Shown: in pieces, positions 1 to 8,780 of the stretch
Layout: each line of letters starts with the position of its first letter
How positions within the stretch are numbered: position 1 is the first letter of the stretch
NCBI GenBank assembly: GCA_964651475.1
Contig: CAZYXV010000028.1
Span: 1-45,545, forward strand
Length of the DNA stretch: 45,545 bases
Direction: 5' to 3'
Source of the DNA: JBGSMF01 sp964651475
GTDB lineage: Bacteria; Chloroflexota; Anaerolineae; Fen-1058
Made by a program: the position numbers and the translations under genes
Notes under the pieces: model-generated
The model's input: the letters and a program-made list of their open reading frames with translations, nothing else
The model's database searches: none
Told to the model about the DNA's origin: nothing

Positions 1-647
1 TTTGTGTTCCACCTTATTCCCAATGCCCACAGTTAGAACATGTACGGTAGAGAAACAGAGTCTTGCCCCATTGTATCTCCTCAATATTTCGGGGTAACCT
101 TGCTCTGGACGAAAAGCGGCCTAAAGGCCTCGCTCCCCCGATTTTTTAAAGAGATACGCCCCATTTTACTCCCAAAAGGTAGACTTGCAAATGGCAACAG
201 AAGTGATGTTGGAAGCTGGGGGGCAGGCGAGCCAGATTGGATGGGAGGTGATGGAGGGATATTTTCTGAGGCATAGGCGCACGAGGATAAGGATACGACC
301 CGCGATCAGGTCCCCAACTATCGGCTTGCATGGGGATGCAAGCCTGCGGGATGCGGAAAACAGGCTCAGGCTCCCGCCGGATAGCCATATCCGGCGGTTT
401 GCCAATGGCCTGGATCTGACAATCCAGGCCGAGCAGGCTGAGTTACCTCGATCCTGGAAAAGCTCGACGCTGAAGCGCCGGGCTGGCGGAATGAATCGGA
501 AACACGTTGGTAGCGCGCGCTTCAGCGCGCTGAAAAACGGCGCTAAAGCGCCTGTATTGAAACTTTTAAAGCCAGCCTGCGTATACAGTCATAGTGCACA
601 TGGGCGATTTTGCGCAGTGCTGGCAACGATAAGAAAGGAAGACAAAC
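1..647. other. Gene-free leader region with hairpins
   Basis: No convincing gene was seen; the open frames here lack ribosome sites and family features. The stretch holds several perfect hairpins. One lies at 323-344 (GGCTTGCAT, loop GGGG, ATGCAAGCC). A second lies at 374-397 (CCGCCGGATA, loop GCCA, TATCCGGCGG). Between about 500 and 556 are the self-complementary TTCAGCGCGCTGAA and GGCGCT-AA-AGCGCC. The first hairpin has the same 9-bp/4-nt layout as those at 12728-12749 and 38594-38615. A weak promoter for the downstream operon is possible: TTGAAA at 557-562 and TATACA at 582-587, with a 19-nt spacer that is longer than ideal. Confidence 0.5.
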
Positions 648-1058
648 ATGCAATTTCCCAACATACATTGGGGGCGCGCGCTGTTGGCCGGTATAGCCAT
701 CACACTTTTCACCACTGTAGTGATATTTCTGCTAGTCGGTGCGTATGCCATGGTATTGGCTGTGCAAGCTCAGGGCGCGCCAGACGAAGCCAGGATTGAA
801 ACGTTTGCCAACCAGCTTGGCGTGTGGGGCACACCCGTGATGGCGATTGTGTTCACGCTTGCCACTGCCGCCTGGGTCGCTCGCAGAACCGAAGGAGGGC
901 CTGGAATGAATGGCGCGGCGGTCGGACTGGTCGCGGCCATCACCGGCCTGGCGGCTGGAGTGATTTTGGGCGGGGCGCTGGATTGGCTGGCGCTGGCAGC
1001 CTTTGTCTTGACAACAGCCGCGGGTTGGCTGGGCGGCGCATTGGGCGCGCAAAAGTAA
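648..1058 (+). CDS. Small four-helix integral membrane protein
   Basis: A 136-residue hydrophobic protein with about four predicted membrane segments, at roughly residues 9-35, 60-80, 88-108 and 112-132. The last two are rich in Gly and Ala. No enzymatic motif is visible. The start is supported by a GGAAG ribosome site 7-8 nt before the ATG. It opens a + strand series: the CPBP protease starts only 4 nt after its stop and has no ribosome site of its own, which suggests translational coupling. Its role is unknown. It resembles small multi-pass Chloroflexota proteins of the TIGR04086 kind, but that assignment is only a guess. Confidence 0.75.
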   Translation: MQFPNIHWGRALLAGIAITLFTTVVIFLLVGAYAMVLAVQAQGAPDEARIETFANQLGVWGTPVMAIVFTLATAAWVARRTEGGPGMNGAAVGLVAAITGLAAGVILGGALDWLALAAFVLTTAAGWLGGALGAQK

Positions 1059-1062
1059 TTCG

Positions 1063-1788
1063 ATGATTCATCAGGCACAAGCTCCTTCGCGCTGGCCCTT
1101 GCGCTGGCTGCCGCTGGCATGGGTCAGCCTGGCCTTTATCGCCCTGGCGTTGGGCGTGCTTGCCGCGCTCACGCAAGGCGACCCAATGACCTGGCTGATG
1201 GCGCGCAGCGGGGTCAGCAGCCCCGGCGCCGTGGGCATCATCCTGCACGAAGCTGGCATGCTCGTGGCCGTGCTCATTCTTCTGTTGGGCTTGCGCTCCC
1301 AGGAAAATCCTCTCGAACAGCTCGGGTTGTGCGGCGGCTTCTCGTGGCAAATGGCCGGCTATGCTGCCTTGAGCGCGCTCGTCGTTTTCCTCGCCTGGCC
1401 TGTGTTGCAAGCGAGCCTCGAGGCTATTGGCATCCCGCTTTACTGGTGGCAAGAAGGCCTGGCGCTCAAGACGCCGGGCGATTGGGTGTGGATGATTGTT
1501 GCTGCCGGCTTGTTTTCGCCCGTGCTGGAAGAAATCATTTTCCGGGGCTATGTCTTGAACGCGCTGCTGGCGCACGTGCCCAACCGGGTGCTTGCCATTC
1601 TGTTGGCGACCGCCATGTTTACGAGCATCCACGTTCTGTTCGGGCCAGGCACCATGGTTTTAATTTTCCTGTGGACGTTTGTGCCCACCTGGCTGGCTCT
1701 GCGTTTCAAAAGTCTTTACCCGGCTATCTTGATGCATAGTCTAAACAACCTTTTGGCGTACATTGTGGTGCCGTTGGCAGGGTGGTAG
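1063..1788 (+). CDS. CPBP family intramembrane glutamic endopeptidase
   Basis: A 241-residue multi-pass membrane protein with the three motifs of the CPBP (CaaX protease and bacteriocin-processing, Rce1-like) family: EEIIFR at 156-161, FxxxH at 186-190 (FTSIH) and HxxxN at 225-229 (HSLNN). In characterised members these residues activate water for peptide cleavage inside the membrane. Family roles include prenyl-protein processing and self-immunity to or maturation of exported peptides. It lies between a small membrane protein and a MacB-like exporter, so processing of an exported peptide is a reasonable inference; no substrate gene is visible. There is no clear ribosome site, and translation is probably coupled to the gene 4 nt upstream. 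Confidence 0.9.
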   Translation: MIHQAQAPSRWPLRWLPLAWVSLAFIALALGVLAALTQGDPMTWLMARSGVSSPGAVGIILHEAGMLVAVLILLLGLRSQENPLEQLGLCGGFSWQMAGYAALSALVVFLAWPVLQASLEAIGIPLYWWQEGLALKTPGDWVWMIVAAGLFSPVLEEIIFRGYVLNALLAHVPNRVLAILLATAMFTSIHVLFGPGTMVLIFLWTFVPTWLALRFKSLYPAILMHSLNNLLAYIVVPLAGW

Positions 1789-1840
1789 GTTCGGCAAGGA
1801 TAAGGCTCGAGTGGAGCTATTGCCAAGATGGGAGTTTGAC

Positions 1841-4234
1841 ATGCTTGATCCGCGCTGGGCAAAAGTGTTGGCCGATTTGTGGAACAACAAAACCCGAACT
1901 TTTCTTACTATCCTGACGATTGCCGTAGGCGTGTTCGCCGTGGGTTTTATCAGCAGCACTGCCATCATTATCATGGACGATATGCAAGCCGATTATCAAT
2001 CGGCCAACGCCCACGGCGCACAAATCTATTGCGAGCCTTTTAACGACGACCTGCTCCCGGCGGCGCGCCAGACGCCGGGCGTGCAAGATGTTGAAGGCCG
2101 CAGCGGCCTGAGCGCCCGCATCTTGCGCGGCGCTGAAAAGATAGCGATTGAACTCGCGGCCATCCCACCGCTGGATGACATGCGCATTGATCGCCTCAGG
2201 CCGCAGGCGGCGGGTGAGCCATTAAAGCTGGCCGACCAAGAGCTATTTCTCGAACGCTCGGCTATGAGTGCGCTGCCTGTGAAAGCAGGCGATATATTGA
2301 CCCTCGAACTGGCCGATGGACGCACGCGCGATCTGCGCGTGGCGGCCTGGGTTCACGACGTATCCGGCATCCCGTATGTGTTCTGGGGGCGCGTGGTGGC
2401 CTATGTCACGCCGGAAACAATGCAGTGGTTGGGCGGCTCGCGCGATTACACCCAGATGCTCGTCACCGTGACCGAGAACCCCACCGACCAGGCGCACGTC
2501 ACGGCAGTGGCGCAAGCCGTGGCCGACAAGATCAAGAAAAGCGGTCGGGAAGTGTACCAGGTTTTTGTCTATCAACCCGGCCGGCACTTTGCCCACGACA
2601 TCACGCAGGGCGTCATGTTCATCCTCAGCGTGCTGGGCGCGATTGTGCTCTTTCTCAGCGCCTTCCTCGTCATCAATACCATCACGGCCTTGCTGGGGCA
2701 GCACGTCCGCCAGATTGGAATTATGAAAGCCATCGGCGGCCTGGCGTTCCAGATCGCCGGCATGTACCTGGCCCTGGTGATGAGCTTTGGCGCCGTCTCG
2801 TTGATGCTCGCCGTGCCGCTGGGGGCTGTGGCCGCTTTTGCCACCGCGCAAGGCCTGAGCCAGTTTCTCAATTTTGACCTGGGGCCTTTCCGCATTCCAG
2901 CACGAACGGTGCTTTTGCAAGTTGGAGTGGCGCTGCTAGTGCCATTGTTGGCGGCGCTGGTCCCGGTGTTGAATAGCGTGCGCGTCACGGTCCGCGAAGC
3001 CATCAGCACCTATGGGCTGGGCAAGGGACACTTTGGCAGGGGATGGCTCGACCGGGCGTTGGAGCGAGTGCGTTTTCTTTCGCGCCCGTCGTTAATCTCG
3101 CTGCGCAATACCTTCCGCCGCAAGTTCCGGCTGGGGCTTACGCTTTCGACCTTGACGCTGGGCGGGGCCATCTTTATCGCCGTGTTCAACCTGTGGACCG
3201 CCTTTGATATCCTCATGGTAGAAGTGCAAGGCTATGTCCTTTCTGACGTCAACATCAGCCTGGAGCGGGCCTATCGCCTCCAGCGAATTGAAACCACCCT
3301 GATGGATATACCGGGCGTGGTCGGCGTCGAAGGCTGGGGCGTGAGCAGCGCCCAGTTTTTGTCCAAAGACAAAAGCTCGGCGGTGGAAGTGGTATTCTTT
3401 GCGCCGCCGGCCGACTCTACACTTATCAAACCTGTCATCACCTCCGGGCGCTGGTTGGCGCCAGGGGACGAAAACGCCATCGTCGTTGGCAACCACTTGC
3501 TGAAGGAACGCCCGGATTTAAAGGTGGGCGACGAGGTGCTTGTCAAAGTCGAGGATAAAGAGTACACTTGGCACATTGTAGGCATTTACAAATTGGTGGG
3601 GAACGTGGCGCCGCCGCTGGTGTACACCAACTATGATTACCTGGCCAGAATATGCAACGAAACAGGTGCGGTGTACGAGCTGCGCGTCGTCACCTCGCCG
3701 CAAGATGGCGCTACACAGAAACGCATCGCCAAAATCTCGGAGGCCAGACTCAAAGAGGTCGGCGTGCGGGTGAGCCAAATCACCACCGGCGTCGAATGGC
3801 GCGCGCAGCAAGGCGCGACCATTGACGTGCTGGTTTATTTCTTGCTGGTGATGGCGCTGCTCATCGCGCTGGTGGGCGGTCTGGGCTTGATGGGAACGAT
3901 GAGCATGAATGTGATGGAGCGCAGCCGCGAAATCGGCGTGATGCGCGCCATTGGCGCTTCCAATCCAGCCATTTTTCAACTGGTCATTGTCGAAGGCGTG
4001 TTGATCGGCCTGATTAGCTGGGTTTTGGCTGTGCTGCTGTCTGTTCCAATCACGTGGGTGCTCAATGCTGGCGTGGGAACGGCCGTCATGACTATCCCCA
4101 TGGACTTTACCTTTGGGTGGAATGGGGTTACAATCTGGCTAGGCGGCGTGTTGGGTCTGAGTGCGCTCGCCAGCGCCCTGCCCGCGTGGAACGCCATGCA
4201 ATTGACCGTCCGCGAGGTGCTGGCGTACGAGTGA
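1841..4234 (+). CDS. ABC transporter permease, double FtsX/MacB type
   Basis: A 797-residue permease of the large FtsX/MacB class. It has an N-terminal membrane helix (about 20-44), a periplasmic-type MacB_PCD domain (about 50-240), a three-helix FtsX block (about 255-370), a second N-terminal-type helix (about 430-453) with a second extracellular domain, and a final FtsX block (about 660-797). Both FtsX blocks carry the IGIMKAIGG / IGVMRAIGA coupling motif that contacts the ATPase. The ATG at 1841 has GGGAG 6 nt upstream and is preferred to an in-frame start at 1763 that would overlap the protease gene. Its ATPase follows 19 nt downstream. Relatives export peptides or lipoproteins or act as mechanotransmitters; the substrate here is unknown. 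Confidence 0.92.
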   Translation: MLDPRWAKVLADLWNNKTRTFLTILTIAVGVFAVGFISSTAIIIMDDMQADYQSANAHGAQIYCEPFNDDLLPAARQTPGVQDVEGRSGLSARILRGAEKIAIELAAIPPLDDMRIDRLRPQAAGEPLKLADQELFLERSAMSALPVKAGDILTLELADGRTRDLRVAAWVHDVSGIPYVFWGRVVAYVTPETMQWLGGSRDYTQMLVTVTENPTDQAHVTAVAQAVADKIKKSGREVYQVFVYQPGRHFAHDITQGVMFILSVLGAIVLFLSAFLVINTITALLGQHVRQIGIMKAIGGLAFQIAGMYLALVMSFGAVSLMLAVPLGAVAAFATAQGLSQFLNFDLGPFRIPARTVLLQVGVALLVPLLAALVPVLNSVRVTVREAISTYGLGKGHFGRGWLDRALERVRFLSRPSLISLRNTFRRKFRLGLTLSTLTLGGAIFIAVFNLWTAFDILMVEVQGYVLSDVNISLERAYRLQRIETTLMDIPGVVGVEGWGVSSAQFLSKDKSSAVEVVFFAPPADSTLIKPVITSGRWLAPGDENAIVVGNHLLKERPDLKVGDEVLVKVEDKEYTWHIVGIYKLVGNVAPPLVYTNYDYLARICNETGAVYELRVVTSPQDGATQKRIAKISEARLKEVGVRVSQITTGVEWRAQQGATIDVLVYFLLVMALLIALVGGLGLMGTMSMNVMERSREIGVMRAIGASNPAIFQLVIVEGVLIGLISWVLAVLLSVPITWVLNAGVGTAVMTIPMDFTFGWNGVTIWLGGVLGLSALASALPAWNAMQLTVREVLAYE

Positions 4235-4253
4235 AAAGCAGCAAGGAGTACTC

Positions 4254-5402
4254 ATGCAAAACCCAAAAGACAAGCAAGGTAATGGACGAGCGGCGCAGAA
4301 CGGCGACGGGGGCGAGCATTTGATTGACCTGCGGCAAGTGGTCAAGACATTTCAAACCGCCGCCGGCAGTTTTACGGCGCTCAGGGGTATTGACCTGCGC
4401 GTGCAGGCCGGCGAGTTTGTCGCCATCATCGGCAAGTCGGGCAGCGGCAAATCCACCCTCATCAACATGCTCACCGGCATTGACCGGCCTACCTCCGGCG
4501 AGGTGTACGTAGGCAAGGTGGCCGTTCACAAGCTCAGTGAAAGCAAGATGGCGCAGTGGCGCGGCCGCAATATGGGCATCGTCTTTCAATTCTTTCAACT
4601 CTTGCCCACCCTGTCGCTCATCGAAAACGTGATGCTGCCCATGGATTTTTGCAACGTGTACCGCACACGCGAGCGCCACGAGCGCGCCATGCATTTGCTG
4701 GGGCTGGTGGACATGGCCGACCAGGCGCACAAGTTGCCCTCGGCGGTATCTGGCGGCCAGCAGCAGCGCGTGGCGATTGCGCGCGCCCTGGCCAACGACC
4801 CACCCATCATCGTCGCCGACGAGCCGACGGGCAACCTCGACTCCAAGACCGCCGAATCTGTCTTTGAGCTGTTCGAAAGCCTGGTGGAACAGGGCAAGAC
4901 GATTGTGATGGTGACGCACGATAGCGACCTGGCCAAGCGCGTCTTTCGCGCCGTCATTGTGTCGGACGGCGAAATCATTGACGAATACCTGGCCAAGACC
5001 TTCCCGGCGCTGAGCGACGAGCAGTTGATCGAGGCCACGCGCCGCCTGGAACCTCAACATTATCGCCCCGGCGCGATCATTATCGAGCGAGGCGAGGTGG
5101 CCGACCGCTTTTATATTCTCATCAAAGGCGAGGCCGAAGTGTTGTTGCAAGAACCGACCGGCGCAGAGATCGTGGTGGGCCGCATGCAGAGCGGGCACTA
5201 TTTCGGCGAGATTGCCCTCCTGCGCGGTGGTGGGCGCACGGCGACCGTGCGCGCAGCCCCCAACACGCCGGTCGAGGTGCTCACGCTGGATCGCGATGCC
5301 TTCAACGCCCTTATCGGCGAGTCTGCGGCGGCCAGAGAGGAACTGACCCTCACAATGGACAAACGCCTGGGCGATGACCCGGACCAAGTTGCCTCATTGT
5401 AG
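4254..5402 (+). CDS. MacB/LolD-type ABC ATPase fused to a cNMP-binding domain
   Basis: A 382-residue protein with two clear parts. Residues about 22-250 are a LolD/MacB-type ATPase with Walker A GKSGSGKST (60-68), a VFQFFQLLPTLS Q-loop, the SGGQQQR signature and Walker B IIVADEPTGNLDS. Residues about 265-380 form a cyclic-nucleotide-binding beta-roll with the phosphate-cassette pattern FGEIALL followed by RTATVRA, which keeps the Glu and Arg that contact the nucleotide in CAP and PKA. Such ATPases normally end near residue 230. The fusion suggests transport gated by cAMP, c-di-AMP or another ligand (inference). An AAGGAG site sets the start. It probably energises the preceding FtsX permease. 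Confidence 0.93.
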   Translation: MQNPKDKQGNGRAAQNGDGGEHLIDLRQVVKTFQTAAGSFTALRGIDLRVQAGEFVAIIGKSGSGKSTLINMLTGIDRPTSGEVYVGKVAVHKLSESKMAQWRGRNMGIVFQFFQLLPTLSLIENVMLPMDFCNVYRTRERHERAMHLLGLVDMADQAHKLPSAVSGGQQQRVAIARALANDPPIIVADEPTGNLDSKTAESVFELFESLVEQGKTIVMVTHDSDLAKRVFRAVIVSDGEIIDEYLAKTFPALSDEQLIEATRRLEPQHYRPGAIIIERGEVADRFYILIKGEAEVLLQEPTGAEIVVGRMQSGHYFGEIALLRGGGRTATVRAAPNTPVEVLTLDRDAFNALIGESAAAREELTLTMDKRLGDDPDQVASL

Positions 5403-5419
5403 AAAAAGGAAAATCGCTC

Positions 5420-6478
5420 ATGCTCAAGTTCATTGCTCGTCGCCTGGTGTGGATGTTGGTGACCTTGATCGCTCTATCGGCGATTACGTTTTTCTTGATG
5501 CACGCCATACCCGGCGGCCCGTGGGATAAAGAAAAGCGGCTGCCGGAAGAAATCATTCGCAACCTGAACCAGTACTATCACCTGGATTGGCCATTGTGGA
5601 GGCAGTACACCCAATATGTGTACGACGTCATGGTGCCGCGCGTCACCACCCAGGCGGCCAGCCCATCGCCGCTGGACCAGTTTTTGTTCGACGTCAAGCT
5701 CGGCTCGGATTATTCTCTGCGCTGGATGAACTTTGGGCCGAGTTACGTCAGCCGCAGCCGGACGGTCAACGACATCCTGCGTGAAAACCTGCCTGTCTCG
5801 ATCCAGTTGGGCCTGATGACGACGATATTTGTGTTTGTCCTGGCCGTTCCGCTGGGCGTCTTGACGGCGCTCAAACGAAATACGGTTTGGGATTATGCAG
5901 GGATGGCGTTGATGATTGTCGGGCGGGCCGTGCCCTCTCTGTCGCTGGCGGTCATCTTGGCGCTGGTGTTTGGGCTGTGGCTCAGAGTATTGCCCATCAG
6001 TGGCTGGGGCGCCAGGCCGCCGTTTGTGTTGGGATTCTTGCCGCGCGAATTTTCACCCAGCTATCTCGCGTATGCCATCTTGCCGGTCTTTGTCCTGGGT
6101 TTTCCGGCGATAGGTTATCTGGGCCGCATGGTGCGCGCCAGCGTGCTCGACGTGCTGCACGAAGATTATATCCGCACCGCGCGCGGCAAGGGCCTGCCCA
6201 CCGAAATAATTCTCATCCGTCACGTGTTAAAGAATTCACTGCTCCCGGCAGTGACTATAGCGGGGCCGGCCATTGCGGGTGTGCTGACTGGCTCGCTCGT
6301 GGTCGAGGGCGTTTTCAACATTCCGGGCATGGGGCGATATTTTCTTAACTGCATCTATCAGCGAGATTATCCCGTCATTATGGGGACGACGCTGCTGTAC
6401 GCCATGTTTCTCATCGTCGCCAATGCCGCCGTAGACATCATCTACACTTTTCTCGATCCGCGCATCCGCCTGGCGTGA
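5420..6478 (+). CDS. OppB/DppB-like ABC permease
   Basis: A 352-residue binding-protein-dependent permease of the oligopeptide/dipeptide class. It has an N-terminal helix after FIARRLVWMLVTL, the usual first-permease start, and a long extracytoplasmic stretch (about 35-125). The BPD_transp_1 domain follows, with the EAA-like coupling loop DYIRTARGKGLP and the late motif FNIPGMGRYFLN. AAGGAAAAT precedes the ATG. It directly follows an ABC ATPase of the export (MacB) type rather than OppD/OppF, and no solute-binding protein gene lies nearby. It may borrow ATPases encoded elsewhere, or have been recruited into a mixed system. The permease assignment is firm; substrate and direction are not. Confidence 0.92.
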   Translation: MLKFIARRLVWMLVTLIALSAITFFLMHAIPGGPWDKEKRLPEEIIRNLNQYYHLDWPLWRQYTQYVYDVMVPRVTTQAASPSPLDQFLFDVKLGSDYSLRWMNFGPSYVSRSRTVNDILRENLPVSIQLGLMTTIFVFVLAVPLGVLTALKRNTVWDYAGMALMIVGRAVPSLSLAVILALVFGLWLRVLPISGWGARPPFVLGFLPREFSPSYLAYAILPVFVLGFPAIGYLGRMVRASVLDVLHEDYIRTARGKGLPTEIILIRHVLKNSLLPAVTIAGPAIAGVLTGSLVVEGVFNIPGMGRYFLNCIYQRDYPVIMGTTLLYAMFLIVANAAVDIIYTFLDPRIRLA

Positions 6479-6505
6479 GGCCACAAGTGTGAGGTCACAA
6501 TCAGC

Positions 6506-7525
6506 ATGTCAACACAACTGCCTCGAACGTCTAGCGCCATAGTGGCTTTGCGCAAGCGCGAAGGCGCCTGGGTCAATGCTTTCCGCCAGGCGCTCCGCAG
6601 CCGCTCAGTCGTCGTAGGCGGCGCGATCGTCGTTTTAATCATTCTCGTCGCCATCCTGGCCGACGTTATTGCTATCAGACCTTATGCTGCGCAGACGCTA
6701 CAAGATGGCGCGGCTATGCCAGGCTGGTTCGTCTCGCTCATACCGGCGCTCAAGGGCTATGCCCGCGTTAACGACGCTTATCCCTTGGGGGCCGATCAAT
6801 TGGGGCGAGACGTGTTCAGCCGCATTGTGTATGGAACGCGCGTGTCTGTGGCGGTCGCCATCGTCGCGCCATTGATGGCCTTGCTGATTGGGACGGTGTA
6901 CGGGAGCCTCTCTGGTTATTTTGGAGGGAGGGTGGATAACCTGATGATGCGCCTGGTGGATGCCGTGTATGGATTTCCAAACCTGTTGTTGTTGATCCTG
7001 ATCCTGGCCGCTTTTCGTTCGGCGGCAGCCGAAGCAGAAATCGAGCCGGGTTCATTCAGGTATATGATCAACGCTTTGGATCAACGCCTGGGGGGGCTGC
7101 TCTTTGTCTTTTTCGGCATTGGCCTCACGGCCTGGGTAAGCACAGCGCGCCTGGCGCGCGGGCAGGCGCTGGCTGTTCGCGAAAGGGTGTTCGTCGAAGC
7201 AGCGCACGCCATGGGCGCCAGTCACGCCCGCATCGTGTTCCGGCACATATTGCCCAACATTGCCGGCGTGTTGATTGTGACCGAAGCCCTGGCTGTTCCC
7301 GGCTACATTTCGTCCGAAGCGTTTTTGAGCTTTCTGGGGTTGGGCGTAAGCCCGCCCACGCCATCGTGGGGCTTGATGATGATCGAGGGGATGGATAGCG
7401 CCCGCACCTACCCGCATATCATCTTGTTTCCGTCCCTGGCGCTGGCTCTTGTCATGCTCGCGTTCAACCTGGTGGGAGATGGCTTGCGCGATGTGTTCGA
7501 TCCCCACCTGCGTGATAGATTGTAG
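6506..7525 (+). CDS. OppC/DppC-like ABC permease
   Basis: A 339-residue partner of the preceding OppB-like protein. It begins with the cytoplasmic N-terminus and first helix typical of OppC (about 35-58). It then shows the family hallmark YPLGADQLGRDVFSRIVYGTR, the BPD_transp_1 helices, the coupling loop with EAAHAMGASHARI, and the C-terminal FLGLGVSPPTPSWG motif. The start has only a distant GAGG sequence, so coupling to the upstream gene is likely. It would form a heterodimeric pore with the 5420-6478 product. The missing OppA, OppD and OppF genes are notable; the next genes encode HlyD-like lipoproteins instead. Confidence 0.92.
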   Translation: MSTQLPRTSSAIVALRKREGAWVNAFRQALRSRSVVVGGAIVVLIILVAILADVIAIRPYAAQTLQDGAAMPGWFVSLIPALKGYARVNDAYPLGADQLGRDVFSRIVYGTRVSVAVAIVAPLMALLIGTVYGSLSGYFGGRVDNLMMRLVDAVYGFPNLLLLILILAAFRSAAAEAEIEPGSFRYMINALDQRLGGLLFVFFGIGLTAWVSTARLARGQALAVRERVFVEAAHAMGASHARIVFRHILPNIAGVLIVTEALAVPGYISSEAFLSFLGLGVSPPTPSWGLMMIEGMDSARTYPHIILFPSLALALVMLAFNLVGDGLRDVFDPHLRDRL

Positions 7526-7603
7526 AAACATTCCGCAAAACGTATTCAACTGTGCGTCAGGCAACGGGAATACGCAACACGTTTGACGAATTGGAGGTTT
7601 GAT

Positions 7604-8779
7604 ATGAGAAAATGGATGCTTTCCACTTTTTACTTTTTACTTTTCTTGTTGGGCGTGCTCGCTCTCAGCGCGTGCGGGTCTTCTGCCCCCGCTTCTCCGT
7701 CCCCTACGCCCGAAACGGCTTCACAGGCGTCTAACAGTGATACCGTAGTAGCCGATGCCAAGGTTGTGCCTGTGCGTTGGGTCGCGCTCAGTTTCGAGTC
7801 TGGCGGGGTGGCCGCGGTGAGCGTGGCGGAAGGCGCCGCCGTAAAGCAGGGCGACGTATTGGTGCAGCTCGACGATACGGACGCCGGGCTGGCGGTTGCG
7901 CAAGCCGAGGCGGCGCTGGCGCAAGCCCAGGCGCAATTGGCCAAGACCAAAGCCAGGCCGCAACCCGCCGCCATCGCCGAAGCTGAACAGGCGGTGAAAG
8001 AAGCGGAGGCAGGCGTGCAGGCCGCTCAGGCGCGGCTGGCTCAATTGCAGACCAGCGTGCGCCCGGCCGACATCGCCGCCGCAGAAGCGGCGCTGGCTCA
8101 AGCCGCCTATGGCAGAAAAGTGGCCCAAGATCGTTACGACCAGGCCGAAAAAGGCGAACGTCAAAACGCCGCCGATGCGCTGAACATTGCCCGGCAAGAG
8201 TACGCTGCCGCGCAAAAGCGCCTCGAGCAACTCAAGGCTGGGCCAACCCGAAGCGAATTGGACGCCGCGCGCGCCGGCATCGCCGCCGCGCAAGCGCAGC
8301 AGGCCAGGACGCAGGCGCAGCTCGACTTGCTGATAGCCGGCGCCACGCCGGAACAAATCGCCGTGGCGCAAGCTGGCGTGGGGCAGGCAGAGGCTGCGTT
8401 AGAGGTGGCGCGGGCGGCGCTATCCAAATTGCAGCTCGTCGCGCCTTTCGACGGCGCGCTCGTTTCCCTCGACGTCAAATCGGGCGAGTTGGTTTCGCCC
8501 GGCGTTCCCGTCGTGTGGCTGGCGGATCTCTCGGCGTGGCAGATTGAGACAGATGACTTGACTGAGTTGAGCGTGGTGCGCGTCAAGGAAGGCGATCCGG
8601 TAAGCATCATGTTTGACGCCATTCCCGATCTCGAACTCACCGGCAAGGTGATCCGCATCAATGCTTTCGGTGAAGACAAGCAGGGCGACATCACCTACAC
8701 GGTCGTTATTCAACCCGATAAGCAAGATGAGCGATTGCGCTGGAATATGACAGCTTCGGTTACTATAGGAGCGGAATAA
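7604..8779 (+). CDS. HlyD-like membrane fusion lipoprotein (copy 1)
   Basis: A 391-residue periplasmic adaptor type protein. A signal peptide ends in a lipobox (LSAC), so it should be lipid-anchored. A Ser/Pro/Thr linker follows, then a biotinyl-lipoyl-like half (GGVAAVSVAEGAAVKQGDVL, QLDDTDA), a long Ala/Gln-rich coiled-coil hairpin (about 95-255), the second lipoyl half (APFDGALVSLDVKSGELVSPG) and a beta-barrel domain. A GGAGG site 6 nt before the ATG at 7604 favours this start over 7583. It pairs with MacB/FtsX exporters in known systems. The hydrophobic core of the signal peptide is encoded by a degenerate TTTTTAC-like tandem repeat (about 7620-7646). Confidence 0.92.
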   Translation: MRKWMLSTFYFLLFLLGVLALSACGSSAPASPSPTPETASQASNSDTVVADAKVVPVRWVALSFESGGVAAVSVAEGAAVKQGDVLVQLDDTDAGLAVAQAEAALAQAQAQLAKTKARPQPAAIAEAEQAVKEAEAGVQAAQARLAQLQTSVRPADIAAAEAALAQAAYGRKVAQDRYDQAEKGERQNAADALNIARQEYAAAQKRLEQLKAGPTRSELDAARAGIAAAQAQQARTQAQLDLLIAGATPEQIAVAQAGVGQAEAALEVARAALSKLQLVAPFDGALVSLDVKSGELVSPGVPVVWLADLSAWQIETDDLTELSVVRVKEGDPVSIMFDAIPDLELTGKVIRINAFGEDKQGDITYTVVIQPDKQDERLRWNMTASVTIGAE

Positions 8780-8780
8780 A

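Noticed and set aside
185..799. 204-codon open frame in the leader region
   Set aside because: It crosses several palindromes, lacks a ribosome site and overlaps the start of the supported gene at 648.
4128..5387. 419-codon - strand open frame opposite the ABC ATPase
   Set aside because: The + strand shows complete Walker and signature motifs; the antisense product has none.
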